A stretch of 64,000 nt of DNA from Bin16 sp965206315. GTDB taxonomy: Bacteria; Chloroflexota; Dehalococcoidia; Lucifugimonadales; Australimonadaceae. The notes beneath the pieces are model-generated. The model worked only from the letters and a program-made list of their open reading frames with translations, ran no database searches and was not told where the DNA came from. The stretch lies in assembly GCA_965206315.1 (NCBI GenBank), contig OZ242210.1:2356001-2420000 (forward strand), read 5' to 3'. Positions 7,686-16,672 of the stretch are shown here, one piece after another; within the stretch, counting starts at the first letter, position 1; every line of letters begins with the position of its first letter. The position numbers and the translations under genes are program-made.

Positions 7686-8792
7686 ATGGCACGAACGTAC
7701 AACGGCCCGATCTACGACGGCGACGGCCACGTGCTGGAGAACAAGGAGGCGATCATCGACCGGATGCCGACGGACTTCCGGGCCAGCCGTGCGGTGGAGC
7801 GGATGCGCCGCCGGAACATCTTCCCGGAGCTGGACAACTATCACAACCTGCTCAGCATCTCGCCCCCGGGCTCGTTCTCCAACCCGGAGGAGGTACGCGG
7901 GTGGACGCGCTTCATGGACGAGCTGTCCATCGGCGGAGCCGTGATCTACCCGACCGACGGACTCGCGGTGGGGCGGATGGTTGACCTCGACCAGATAGAG
8001 ATGGTGACCAGGGCCTACAACGACTGGGTGCACCAGGAGTACCTGCAGAAGGACAACCGCCTGCAGGCGGTGGCGCTGCTGCCGATGCAGGAGCCGGAAC
8101 TCGCTGCGGCGGAGCTGCGGCGCGCGGTCGAGGAGCTGGGGATGTGCGGCGGGATGCTGCCCGCGACCGGGCTGCAGGGCCACCTCGGCTCGAAGCACTT
8201 CTGGCCCGTCCACGAAGAGGCGGACCGCCTCGGGTGCTGCCTATCGGTGCATGGCGGCTCGTACCCGGACCTGGGCTTCCACGACCTCAACATCTTCGCG
8301 GCGATACACGCGATGGGGCACCCGTTCGGCATCATGATCTCGTTCATGAGCATGCTGTTCAACGGCATCTTCGACAGGTTCCCGAACGTGCGTTACGGCT
8401 TCATGGAGGGCGGCGTCGCGTGGTTCCTGATGGCGCTGGAGCGCGGCGACGGCTCCTACAACTCGTTCACCCCGCTCGACCCGAACAGGCGCTTCCTGCA
8501 GCTGAGCGACGACGAGAGCGTGCGGGAGAACATCCTGCGCCACGTCCGGGAAGGGCGCATATTCGTGGGCGTCGAGGGCGACGAGCCCGACCTCGCGCAC
8601 GCGGTGCGGACGGTCGGCAGCGATCCGTTCATCTGGTCGAGCGACTTCCCGCACGAGGTGACGGTGGAGACGTGCGCGCTGGAGATCCGGGAACTCGTCG
8701 AGAACGAGGACGTGCCTGACGCCGACCTCGAGGCGATCCTCTGGAAGAACGCCGCGCGGATGTACGGGCTGCGCACACCCGCCGCTGCGTAA
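7686..8792 (+). CDS. Amidohydrolase family 2 protein
   Basis: TIM-barrel metal-dependent hydrolase or decarboxylase of the amidohydrolase-2 group (ACMSD/gamma-resorcylate decarboxylase relatives). The N-terminal metal motif is YDGDGHVLEN, an LSVHGG segment gives a mid-barrel His near residue 190, and SSDFPHE near residue 320 provides the terminal Asp. Of about 368 residues, normal for the group. AAAGGAGG precedes the ATG at 7686; a GTG three bases earlier is possible. Its location between Rieske genes and transporters suggests ring-cleavage or decarboxylation work on aromatic intermediates, which is inference. Confidence 0.87.
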   Translation: MARTYNGPIYDGDGHVLENKEAIIDRMPTDFRASRAVERMRRRNIFPELDNYHNLLSISPPGSFSNPEEVRGWTRFMDELSIGGAVIYPTDGLAVGRMVDLDQIEMVTRAYNDWVHQEYLQKDNRLQAVALLPMQEPELAAAELRRAVEELGMCGGMLPATGLQGHLGSKHFWPVHEEADRLGCCLSVHGGSYPDLGFHDLNIFAAIHAMGHPFGIMISFMSMLFNGIFDRFPNVRYGFMEGGVAWFLMALERGDGSYNSFTPLDPNRRFLQLSDDESVRENILRHVREGRIFVGVEGDEPDLAHAVRTVGSDPFIWSSDFPHEVTVETCALEIRELVENEDVPDADLEAILWKNAARMYGLRTPAAA

Positions 8793-8856
8793 GGGGGCGA
8801 CACTACTCCATAGAGGGAGAGGCCTCTTGTGCTAGCGTGTGCAGTGGAGGCAAGGG

Positions 8857-9033
8857 ATGGACAAGCAATCGAGAGAAACGCCCGAGCCGCTCAAAGGGGA
8901 AGCGCTCGTACAAGCTGCCCTGGCCAATGAGGAACTCGTAGCCACCACGGAAGAGTCTTACCGACGCGCCGAGCGCGGGGAGCCTGCCTTGTTCTTCAAG
9001 GGAGAGGATTTCTTACGCCGTCAGACATCGTAA
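8857..9033 (+). CDS. Small antitoxin-like protein
   Basis: A 58-residue acidic protein (ALANEELVATTEESYRRAER) whose 3' end overlaps the next frame, which looks like a RelE/ParE-type toxin. The gene order and size fit a type II antitoxin, though no DNA-binding domain is evident. AAGGG sits right before the ATG at 8857. Confidence 0.5.
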   Translation: MDKQSRETPEPLKGEALVQAALANEELVATTEESYRRAERGEPALFFKGEDFLRRQTS

Positions 9034-9092
9034 TCGAGGACGCGGTCTGGGACTTCCTCCGTGCCCTGCCTCCACGACGGCGCGGGCAGGTG

Positions 9093-9275
9093 ATGACTGC
9101 CATCCACGCTCTCTTGGCCGACCTTCACCCTGATGGTGAGACGAAGGTCGCGCTGCCATTTCCCTTCCGGTACGGCACGCTCGTTCTGGGCGCCGCAGGG
9201 TTCCTCATCACGTACAGCATAGAGAACGCCGAAGTCATCTGGGTCCGAGGTATCGAGCCCCAGATGAGAGGGTGA
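9093..9275 (+). CDS. RelE/ParE-like toxin, N-terminus uncertain
   Basis: The frame reads VIEDAVWDFLRALPPRRR from about 9030 and ends LITYSIENAEVIWVRGIEP, like a small ParE/RelE toxin fold. From 9018 to 9089 it has no ATG, GTG or TTG, so the only standard starts are GTG 9090 and ATG 9093, which would remove the first helix. Either translation begins at an unusual codon coupled to the stop of the upstream gene at 9031-9033, or the toxin is truncated and inactive. Confidence 0.45.
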   Translation: MTAIHALLADLHPDGETKVALPFPFRYGTLVLGAAGFLITYSIENAEVIWVRGIEPQMRG

Positions 9276-9310
9276 GGCCACCTCCATCGCACGGGGTTGC
9301 TGCCTGCGCA

Positions 9311-9341
9311 GGATGGTTCGACAGGCTCACCATGAGCGGGG
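9311..9341. repeat. R7 repeat copy
   Basis: ATGGTTCGACAGGCTCACCA and TGAGCGGGG; the reverse complement recurs near 55360-55383. It lies in the 70-base gap between the toxin-like frame and the permease gene. Confidence 0.6.
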
Positions 9342-9345
9342 ACAG

Positions 9346-10248
9346 CTAGAGCTGACGGAGCTTGGGGTCGAGGTAGTCGCGGAGCCAGTCGCCGAGAAGG
9401 TTCATGGAGAGCACCGTGAACATGATGGCGAGGCCCGGGATGACCGAGAGCCACCACGACGTGACGATGAAGTCGCGACCCTCCGCGACCATGACGCCCC
9501 ACGCGGGGTTCGGCGGCGGGATGCCCGCGCCGAGGAAGCTGAGCGACGCCTCCAGCAGGATGACGTTCCCCACCTGGAGCGTCGCGAGGACGATGATGGT
9601 GTTGAAGACGTTGGGGAGGATGTGGCGGAAGATGATGCGCAGGTTGGAGGCCCCCGCGACGCGGGCGCGTGCGACGAAGTCCATCTCCTTGAGCGTCAGC
9701 ACCTCCGCGCGCACCTGTCGCGCGTAGCGCGACCAGAGCAGGAGCGCGACGACGGCGACAGTCGTGGCCGTGCCTGGCTCGAACAGCACGACGAGCACGA
9801 GCGCGAGCAGGATGAGTGGCATCGACAGGTTGATGTCGACAAGCCGCATGATGACGTGGTCCCACCAACTGCCGAAGTAGCCGGCGACGAGGCCCAGCAC
9901 CGAACCGATGGTGCCGCCTACGGCGAGTGCGGCGAGGGAGACGAGCGCCGCCGTCCGCGCGCCGAAGATCATGCGGCTGAGGATGTCGCGCCCCTGGCGG
10001 TCGGTGCCGAGTGGATGGCTCCACTCGCCGCCGTCCGTCCACGCGGGGGGCAGCAGCCGGATGCGCAGGTCGCCGTCTATCGGGTCGTAGGGGGCAACGA
10101 ACTCGGCGAAGAGCGCGGGTATGACCAGCACGATGAGGAGCACCGCGGCAGGTATGACCGGGTAACGGCGCACGAACGCCCAGACCCTTCCGAGCACTCG
10201 GACTCCGGGGATGCGCGGGACAGCGGGAGGGGAGGCTACGACGGCCAT
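9346..10248 (-). CDS. ABC transporter permease, DppC/OppC family
   Basis: Inner-membrane subunit of a peptide/nickel-type (family 5) importer, 300 residues. It has an N-terminal membrane segment (VIPAAVLLIVLVIPALF), the HPLGTDRQGRDILSR motif of OppC proteins, several further helices, and the EAA-type cytoplasmic loop (VRAEVLTLKEMDFVARARVAG). The ATG at 10248 is chosen because the upstream extension is the out-of-frame end of the DppB gene; the two genes are one base apart, so translation is likely coupled. Partner ATPases lie on the other strand at 15.7-17.6 kb. Confidence 0.92.
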   Translation of the reverse strand: MAVVASPPAVPRIPGVRVLGRVWAFVRRYPVIPAAVLLIVLVIPALFAEFVAPYDPIDGDLRIRLLPPAWTDGGEWSHPLGTDRQGRDILSRMIFGARTAALVSLAALAVGGTIGSVLGLVAGYFGSWWDHVIMRLVDINLSMPLILLALVLVVLFEPGTATTVAVVALLLWSRYARQVRAEVLTLKEMDFVARARVAGASNLRIIFRHILPNVFNTIIVLATLQVGNVILLEASLSFLGAGIPPPNPAWGVMVAEGRDFIVTSWWLSVIPGLAIMFTVLSMNLLGDWLRDYLDPKLRQL

Positions 10249-10249
10249 G

Positions 10250-11182
10250 TCAGCCTCTCGCTCCGCCGTAGCGGACGCGCGGGTCGATGTAGGCGTAGAG
10301 GATGTCCACGACGAGGTTGATGGTGATGAACATGGCGGAGATGAGGATGACGAGCCCCTGGACGACGGCGTAGTCGCGCGCGAGCACGGCGGTGAGGGCG
10401 AGCTGGCCGATGCCGGGCCACGCGAAGACGGTCTCAAGGGTGACGACGCCGGTGACCATGATGCCGGCGATGATGCCGAACAGGGTGAGCGGGGGGATGG
10501 CGGCGTTCTTGAGGGCGTGCTTCCAGATGACCTTCCACTCCGGCGTGCCCTTGATGCGCGCGAACTTCACGTACTCGCTGTCCAGCACGTTCAGCATCGC
10601 GGAGCGGGTGAGGCGCATGAACGCGGCCACGGAGAACCAGCCGAGCGCTACCCCGGGCAGGATGAGGTGCGTGATGCCGCCGCGCCCGGAGACAGGGAGC
10701 CAGCCCAGGTTTACTGAAAAGATCCAGATGAGCACGATGCCCAGCCAGAAGGGTGGGAGCGATTGTCCGAGGAGGGCGATGACCTTGCCGACCATGTCGA
10801 TCGGGGTGCCCTTCATCACGGCCGAGATAACGCCGATGGGGACGGCCATGAGCGCGCTGAAGAGCAGCGCGAAACCGGCGAGCTGCAGGCTCGCGGGGAT
10901 GGCGTCCCCGATGAGGGCCATGGCGCTCTGCCCCTGGAACTTGAGCGACGGGCCGAAGTCCAGTTGGAGCATGTTGCCGAGGAAGAGGACGTACTGGTGC
11001 CAGAGCGGCTTGTCGAACCCCCAGAGGCGGTTGAGGCGTTCGATGTCCTCGGGCATGGCGTCAACGGGCGCGAGCACGTCTATGGGGCTGCCGGTGACGC
11101 GCACGAGCGAGAAGACGATGATGCTCACGCCTATCAGCGCGAGCACCGCCTGGAAGAGCCGGATGATGATGTAGCGTTGCAT
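10250..11182 (-). CDS. ABC transporter permease, DppB/OppB family
   Basis: First membrane subunit of the same importer (310 residues, normal length). The N-terminal helix RLFQAVLALIGVSIIVFSL, the LGFDKPL-like segment LWGFDKPLWHQYVLFL and the EAA loop (LDSEYVKFARIKGTPEWKV) are typical of DppB. It lies between the LicD gene (13 bases upstream) and DppC (one base downstream) on the minus strand, forming an operon. Confidence 0.93.
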   Translation of the reverse strand: MQRYIIIRLFQAVLALIGVSIIVFSLVRVTGSPIDVLAPVDAMPEDIERLNRLWGFDKPLWHQYVLFLGNMLQLDFGPSLKFQGQSAMALIGDAIPASLQLAGFALLFSALMAVPIGVISAVMKGTPIDMVGKVIALLGQSLPPFWLGIVLIWIFSVNLGWLPVSGRGGITHLILPGVALGWFSVAAFMRLTRSAMLNVLDSEYVKFARIKGTPEWKVIWKHALKNAAIPPLTLFGIIAGIMVTGVVTLETVFAWPGIGQLALTAVLARDYAVVQGLVILISAMFITINLVVDILYAYIDPRVRYGGARG

Positions 11183-11194
11183 CGGGCGGCTATG

Positions 11195-12136
11195 TTATCG
11201 CGCATCGTCCGTTCGGACGAGGGCCATGGCGCGGACGCCGGCCTTGTAGTGCTCCTCCGGCGTGACGATGGGGCCGGGGTGGTAGGTGTAGTCGGCGCCG
11301 GGGTCGAGGAACTCCTCGTACAGCAGCTCCCTGTGCTCGGGGTAGGTGACGGTCATGGCGTAGCAGGCGAAGCCCGGCACGTAGAACCGCGCGACGCCTC
11401 GCGCGTCGGCCTTCGAGCGACCAAGGCCCGCGACGGCCACTTCCGCGCCTGCTACGGAAACGCCGTCGCGGTCGAACACCTGCACGCTGACGTTGGGGCG
11501 CGGCAGCAGGCCCAGGGAGAGCCTGCGGCGGAGCCTCTCTCTGCGGCTGAGCAGCGCGTCTTCCGCGACCTCTCCGACGACGTCGGACTCGAACCCGGGC
11601 CCCTTGGGCGTCCGCCAGTCGGGGCCGTACTTCCGGCGCAGGTACTCCTCGGGTGGGTTGGGGGTGCGGAAGTGCTCGCCGATGAACTCGATCTCGCCGA
11701 GGGTCTCGAACAGGTGCAGCGGCAGCTCGACGCCCGGGAACTCGTAAGCCCTGCCGTCGACGATGCGGTGGCACGTCCAGTCCGTGCGGATGCCGTCCTT
11801 GATGAGGGCCACGCTGACGTGGCGGACGTTGGGCTTTATGCGCGGGTAGAAGCCGTATGACCGGAACGCTTCCCCGACACGGTAGATCGTGTCCATGTCG
11901 AGGCCGTGCATCCCGATGACGCCCGCCGTGTCCATCTCGTCGTCCCAGGGGATGAAACGCCCTTCGCGCACAGCGCCCAAGAGGGTGCCCGAGCCGATCC
12001 AGAAGATGATGCCCTGCTCGTCGAAGATGCGCTTGACTTCCTTGAGCCGCGCTGCGGCGACATCGGGATCGAGCGGCGTTGGGTCCTTGATGGTCTTCTC
12101 GTAGGCTGCCTCGCCTGCGGCGTCTCTTTCGGTCAT
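11195..12136 (-). CDS. LicD-family protein with C-terminal Ig-like domain
   Basis: The N-terminal half carries the LicD/fukutin nucleotidyltransferase signature (SGTLLGAVREGRFIPWDDEMD), used by enzymes that attach phosphocholine or other phospho-groups to surface glycans. The C-terminal part from about residue 215 (NVSVQVFDRDGVSVAGAEVAV) looks like a carboxypeptidase-regulatory, Ig-like fold. The 313-residue protein is first in the licD-dppB-dppC run and is separated from the binding protein gene by a terminator and an R1 repeat. A LicD protein inside a peptide importer operon is unusual; its acceptor is unknown. Confidence 0.8.
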   Translation of the reverse strand: MTERDAAGEAAYEKTIKDPTPLDPDVAAARLKEVKRIFDEQGIIFWIGSGTLLGAVREGRFIPWDDEMDTAGVIGMHGLDMDTIYRVGEAFRSYGFYPRIKPNVRHVSVALIKDGIRTDWTCHRIVDGRAYEFPGVELPLHLFETLGEIEFIGEHFRTPNPPEEYLRRKYGPDWRTPKGPGFESDVVGEVAEDALLSRRERLRRRLSLGLLPRPNVSVQVFDRDGVSVAGAEVAVAGLGRSKADARGVARFYVPGFACYAMTVTYPEHRELLYEEFLDPGADYTYHPGPIVTPEEHYKAGVRAMALVRTDDAR

Positions 12137-12159
12137 GGCGCGCCTCCGCTATCACGCAC

Positions 12160-12188
12160 GCTGGATTCCCGCCTTCGCGGGAATGACG
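12160..12188. repeat. R1 repeat copy
   Basis: CTGGATTCCCGCC, TTC loop, GCGGGAATGACG: R1 in reverse orientation, between the LicD gene and the terminator. Confidence 0.8.
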
Positions 12189-12208
12189 AAGAGAGTCAGG
12201 AACGACAA

Positions 12209-12236
12209 GGGGCGGGCTCCGTCTGGAGCCCGCCCC
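12209..12236 (-). terminator. Strong hairpin after the binding-protein gene
   Basis: A perfect 12-base stem, GGGGCGGGCTCC (12209-12220) with GGAGCCCGCCCC (12225-12236), loop GTCT, eleven bases after the stop of the binding-protein gene. On the minus strand it is followed by TTGTCGTTCC, a modest T-rich tail. It probably limits read-through into licD-dppBC. Confidence 0.7.
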
Positions 12237-12247
12237 TGAAGCGGTCG

Positions 12248-14197
12248 TTACTTGGAGACGAGGCCCTCCAGGTGGTCGACGGGGGCGCCGGAGACCATGC
12301 CGGAGAAGACCCAGTCCGCGATCACGTCCGGGTCAGCGACGACCTCGTTGGGGAGCCAGAACAGTGGGATGTCCTGGTGGAGGTTGTAGTAGAGGTCGCC
12401 CACTTCACGCAGGATGTCGTCCCGGTCCTGCGGGGTGTTCGTCGCGTACGCCTCGCGGATGAGCGCTTCGGCTTCGGGGCTCTGCAACCCGATGTAGAGG
12501 ACGGGGATGACGGAGCTGCCGTAGACCTGCACGGTGATGAGCTGAGCGCCGCTGGTGGAGACGGGCCAGATGTGGTTGTCCCAGTGCATCTCGCGCTGCT
12601 TGTTGCGGTACTCGATGAAGTCGACCCGTTGCTCGGTAACGTCGACGCCGATGTCGCGCCAGAAGTCAGCGATCGCCTGCATCACGTCCACGCCTGACGG
12701 CACGGCGGTCAGGGGAGTCAGCTGGATGGTTGTCTGGAGCGGGTTGCTCTCGTCGTAGCCGGCCTCAGCGAGGAGCGCCCTGGCGGCGTCGGGGTCGTAG
12801 CCGTACTCGTCCTCGAAGCGGCTCTCCCATTCCGTGTTCCATCCCACGCGCTGCGGGTTGCCCGGCAGGTAGTGGTTCTTGAACATCTTGAGGCCCCTGC
12901 CGTCGAAGAAGGAGTCGTTGATGAGGTCGCGGTCGATGGCCTTGTTGAGCGCCTTCCGTACCCGGACGTCGTTGAGCGGCGACTTGGGGTATGCGGAGCA
13001 GCTCAGGAACGGGAGGTCCTCGGCGGCCGCGTCCGGGTCGACGGCGCATTCTTTGAGAGCGGGGACGCCGCTGGCGGAGACGCGGTCGACTGCGAGGTTC
13101 GGCCCTGCCGGGACGTAGACGCCCTGCCACGCGAGGAAGTAGCGGGCGGCGGGCACCTGGGCAGTGAACCGGACGTAGCCCCGGCCCTCAGCCTCGACGG
13201 TCAGCTCTTCCGGCAGTTTGGCCAGGTGTACCTCGCCGTTGAGCAGCTTCGCGAGACGCGTCGATGCCTCCGGGATGAACTCGAACTCGAACTCGGGGAA
13301 CTCCGGCGTGACCCGCCAGTGGTTGTCCACGGCCTCGTAGACGACGCCGACCTGTTCATCGATGGAGACGATCTGGTAGGGGGCGGTGCCTGCGAGCGGG
13401 GGCTCGTTCGCCGCCGGGTCGCTTGCGCCCGAGAGTTCGCGGAGCCTGCTCTCGTCGTGCGGCGTCTCGGGGTCGTCCTCTGTGTTGGCCCAGTCGCCGG
13501 TGGGAACGCCTGCGAGGATGCCGGACGTGCGCGAGAAGCCGTCCGCCTTGCTGGCGATCTCCATGCCGCCCTGGATCTCTGAGACGACCTCCAGCACGTC
13601 GGCGTAGGGCGCCGTTGTGTGGAAGACGACCTCGTGGTCGTTCACGACCTCCACGTCGGTGACGCGGGCGCGCAGGGTGTTCGCCTCGCTGCCGACGTCG
13701 TCCGGCAGGATGTTCATGAGCCAGGAGAAGCGGACGTCCTCGGCGGTGAACTCGCCGTGGCCGCCGGAGAACTGCACGCCCTCGCGCAGCTTGAACCGCC
13801 AGGAGTGGCCGTCCGGCTCGAGGCTCCACTCGGTGGCGAGTTGCGGCACGTAGGCGCCGCTGGTCTTCTCGAAGCCGACGAGGTACTCGTAGTGCGGGCG
13901 GAGGTACCAGTTGCTGGCCTGACCGGGGATGCGGCGGATGTTGCTGTAGTCGGTCGGCGGCGCGACGGCCATGATGACACGGTCGACCGCGGGTCCCATG
14001 GCTTCGGGGACGGGCGTGGCCGTCGGGTCGGGCGCGGGCGCAGGAGCGTCAGGCGTCGTACCGGCCGGGGCCGGTGGGCTGGTCGGCGTGGGCGTGGCGG
14101 TTGGGTCTTCGCCGTCGCACGCCGCGGCGAACAACGCGAAGAGGGCCATCACCCCCACAACCACAAGTAAACGGGCCTGATTCCTGATGCTACTCAC
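12248..14197 (-). CDS. Lipoprotein substrate-binding protein, ABC family 5
   Basis: Extracytoplasmic solute-binding protein of the DppA/OppA type, 649 residues. A signal peptide ends in a lipobox (FAAAC, Cys near 27), followed by a Pro/Thr/Ala spacer (TATPTPTSPPAPAG) and the SBP_bac_5 domain, with a WSLEPDGHSWRFKLREGVQFSGG motif typical of the family. It likely feeds the DppBC permeases downstream and the ATPases on the opposite strand. Ligand not predictable: peptides, glycosides and nickel all occur in this family. The minus-strand TATAAT at 14294-14289 could be its -10 box. Confidence 0.93.
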   Translation of the reverse strand: MSSIRNQARLLVVVGVMALFALFAAACDGEDPTATPTPTSPPAPAGTTPDAPAPAPDPTATPVPEAMGPAVDRVIMAVAPPTDYSNIRRIPGQASNWYLRPHYEYLVGFEKTSGAYVPQLATEWSLEPDGHSWRFKLREGVQFSGGHGEFTAEDVRFSWLMNILPDDVGSEANTLRARVTDVEVVNDHEVVFHTTAPYADVLEVVSEIQGGMEIASKADGFSRTSGILAGVPTGDWANTEDDPETPHDESRLRELSGASDPAANEPPLAGTAPYQIVSIDEQVGVVYEAVDNHWRVTPEFPEFEFEFIPEASTRLAKLLNGEVHLAKLPEELTVEAEGRGYVRFTAQVPAARYFLAWQGVYVPAGPNLAVDRVSASGVPALKECAVDPDAAAEDLPFLSCSAYPKSPLNDVRVRKALNKAIDRDLINDSFFDGRGLKMFKNHYLPGNPQRVGWNTEWESRFEDEYGYDPDAARALLAEAGYDESNPLQTTIQLTPLTAVPSGVDVMQAIADFWRDIGVDVTEQRVDFIEYRNKQREMHWDNHIWPVSTSGAQLITVQVYGSSVIPVLYIGLQSPEAEALIREAYATNTPQDRDDILREVGDLYYNLHQDIPLFWLPNEVVADPDVIADWVFSGMVSGAPVDHLEGLVSK

Positions 14198-14230
14198 GAC
14201 TCCCCCCTTGCCGCGTATGAGCGTATGCTG

Positions 14231-14258
14231 TTGCGAAACCGTGCGCCCCCGTTAAGAT
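14231..14258 (+). promoter_or_regulatory. Candidate promoter for Rieske copy 2
   Basis: TTGCGA (14231-14236), 16-base spacer, TAAGAT (14253-14258), pointing to the Rieske gene at 14354. It shares the divergent region with the binding-protein gene. Confidence 0.35.
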
Positions 14259-14353
14259 TGAGGGACACGGCTGCAAGAGCAGGGGCGCATTATACGCACG
14301 GACGCGCAGGCGCGCCATGCGCGTGCGCCAATGAAGGGTAAAGGAGGCGCCGC

Positions 14354-15628
14354 ATGTTGAGCCACGCTGACAACGAGCTCATCACCCGCACGGGCAGGGG
14401 CACGCTGATGGGCGCGCTCTTCCGCCGCTACTGGCTGCCCGCGCTGATCTCCGACGAACTCGAGGCGGACGGGGCACCGGTGCGCTTCCGGCTGCTGAAC
14501 GAGGACCTCGTCGCGTTCCGGGACACGAGCGGCGAGGTGGGCATCCTTTCCGAGTTCTGCCCGCACCGCGGCGTCTCGCTTGCGCTCGGTCGCAACGAGT
14601 ACGACGGCCTGCGCTGCCTCTACCACGGCTGGAAGTTCGACGTCGCCGGTCGATGCGTGGACATGCCGACGGAGCCGGTGGAGAGCGGTTTCCGCAACAA
14701 AGTGAGGGCAGGGGCGTACGCGGTGCGCGAGCACGCCGGTGCGGTGTGGGTGTACATGGGCGCGCCTGAGAGCGAGCCGCCGTTCCCCGTCTACTACTGG
14801 ACGACGGTGCCGGACTCGAACCGCATCATGGCGAAGTGGATACAGGACGCGAACTGGCTGCAGAGCCTGGAGGGCGGCATCGACACGGTGCACGCCTCGT
14901 TCCTGCACAACACTGCCGAGGGACCGATGGTTGCGCCCGGCGCGGCGAGCGGGAACAACCTGATGTTCAACGACACGAGGCCGAAGCTGGAGATAGAAGA
15001 GACCTCCTACGGCTTCCGCTACGCCGCGATACGAAGAGGACCGGAGGAGGACAAGCGCTACGTGCGGATCACGCCCCACATCATGCCGGCGTCGTCGTAT
15101 CCGCCGTTCTCCAGGGAGGACAACCGCATCTGGAACATGTGGGTCCCCCGCGACGACGGCACGTGCTGGGCGTGGGATGTGTGCTTCAACGAGACGAAAC
15201 CGATGTCCGACGAGTTGAAGGCGCAGCTGAAGGAGTACCGGGGCTACAACGCCTTCGATCCCAGGACATTCGTGAAGTACGCGGGGCCGCAAAACATGTG
15301 GATGCAGGACCGCGAGCTGATGAAGAAGGAGAGCTGGTCCGGCATCCGCGGGCTGTTCGTGCAGGACAACGCGGTGCAGGAGAGCATGGGCCCCATCGTC
15401 GACCGCACCATCGAGCACCTGGGCACCACGGACGCGGCCATCATCAGGGCGCGCAAGCTGTACATCAAGGCCGCCATCGCGCTCGCGGAGGAGGGCGTCG
15501 AGCCGCCCGGCGTGTGGGAGCAGGGCGACTACGAGCTGATCCGCTCCGACGCGTACGTGCAGCCGGTGGACGTTTCGTGGAAGGCCGAGCGTCCGCTGGA
15601 AGAGCGGTTCGCCGTCGGCGTGAGTTGA
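14354..15628 (+). CDS. Rieske oxygenase alpha subunit (copy 2)
   Basis: 424 residues with Cys69/His71 (CPHRGV) and Cys88/His91 (CLYHGW) for the [2Fe-2S] cluster, and IDTVHASFLH for the mononuclear iron. The C-terminal half includes VQDNAVQESMGPIVDRT, the same acidic motif as copy 1. Start supported by AAAGGAGG eight bases ahead. It precedes the transporter ATPase genes by 27 bases and may be co-transcribed with them, linking oxygenation with uptake of the substrate. Its nearest window relative is copy 1. Confidence 0.92.
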   Translation: MLSHADNELITRTGRGTLMGALFRRYWLPALISDELEADGAPVRFRLLNEDLVAFRDTSGEVGILSEFCPHRGVSLALGRNEYDGLRCLYHGWKFDVAGRCVDMPTEPVESGFRNKVRAGAYAVREHAGAVWVYMGAPESEPPFPVYYWTTVPDSNRIMAKWIQDANWLQSLEGGIDTVHASFLHNTAEGPMVAPGAASGNNLMFNDTRPKLEIEETSYGFRYAAIRRGPEEDKRYVRITPHIMPASSYPPFSREDNRIWNMWVPRDDGTCWAWDVCFNETKPMSDELKAQLKEYRGYNAFDPRTFVKYAGPQNMWMQDRELMKKESWSGIRGLFVQDNAVQESMGPIVDRTIEHLGTTDAAIIRARKLYIKAAIALAEEGVEPPGVWEQGDYELIRSDAYVQPVDVSWKAERPLEERFAVGVS

Positions 15629-15655
15629 TCTGTCTCCGGGCGCGAGGAGCAACGA

Positions 15656-16672
15656 TTGACCGAGACGGCAGCCAACGTCGTCCTTGACGTGCAGGAACTG
15701 CAGACGCACCTCTTCACCAAGTGGGGGGTGACGCGCGCCGTCGACGGGGTGAGCTTCCAGATACGCGAGGGCGAGACGCTCGGGCTCGTGGGCGAGTCCG
15801 GCTCCGGTAAGAGCATGACCGCGCTGTCGCTGCTGCGCCTGCTGCCGGAGGCCGCGCGCATCGTGGGCGGGCGCATCCTGCTCGACGGCGACGACATCGT
15901 GCGCATGCGGATGCCGGACGTGCGCCAGATGCGCGGACGCAAGATATCGATGATCCTGCAGGACCCGCAGACGGCGCTGAACCCGGTATTCACTATCGGG
16001 AACCAGCTCACGGAGTCGATCGCGGCGCGCGGCGGACGGAACGGCGGACGCAGGAGCAGGCAGTCCGTCAGGGACCGGGCGATGGAGGTGCTGCGCATGA
16101 TGCGCGTGGCCGCGCCGGAGCGCCGCCTCTCGGACTTTCCGCACCAGATGAGCGGCGGCATGAAGCAGCGCGTGGTCGGCGGTATCGCCATCGAGAGCCA
16201 GCCACGGCTGCTCATCGCGGACGAGCCGACGACGGCGCTGGACGTGACGATACAGGCGCAGTACCTCAACCTGCTGAAGGAGATACAGCGCGAGACGGGC
16301 GTCGCCATCCTGTTCATCACGCACGACCTGGGCGTCGTGGCGCGGATGTGCGACAGGGTCGCGGTGATGTACGCGGGGCGCATCGTGGAGCAGGGCGGCA
16401 TCCACGAGATATTCGACAATCCGTCGCACCCGTACACGCAGGCGTTGCTCGGCTCCATCCCGAAGATGGAGGAGCGCGTCGACCGGCTCACCGTGATAGA
16501 GGGGCAGCCGCCCGCGCTCTTCGCGCTGCCGCAGGGATGCCGCTTCGCGGTGCGCTGTCCCCACGTCCACGACCGGTGCGAGGAGGCGTATCCGGCGGAG
16601 TTCACAGGTTCTGACGGACATACCACCGCCTGCTGGCTGTTGGAGGAGAAGTGGAAGCCGACGTCCTCGTAA
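15656..16672 (+). CDS. ABC transporter ATPase, DppD/OppD family
   Basis: Cytoplasmic ATPase of the dipeptide-type importer, 338 residues. Walker A GESGSGKS near residue 55, signature MSGGMKQR near 165, Walker B LLIADEPTTALD near 185, and the OppD C-terminal Cys-rich extension CRFAVRCPHVHDRC. The start is a TTG at 15656, chosen because GAGGAG lies just upstream and no other start fits. The 3' end overlaps the next gene by 22 bases. Confidence 0.93.
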   Translation: MTETAANVVLDVQELQTHLFTKWGVTRAVDGVSFQIREGETLGLVGESGSGKSMTALSLLRLLPEAARIVGGRILLDGDDIVRMRMPDVRQMRGRKISMILQDPQTALNPVFTIGNQLTESIAARGGRNGGRRSRQSVRDRAMEVLRMMRVAAPERRLSDFPHQMSGGMKQRVVGGIAIESQPRLLIADEPTTALDVTIQAQYLNLLKEIQRETGVAILFITHDLGVVARMCDRVAVMYAGRIVEQGGIHEIFDNPSHPYTQALLGSIPKMEERVDRLTVIEGQPPALFALPQGCRFAVRCPHVHDRCEEAYPAEFTGSDGHTTACWLLEEKWKPTSS

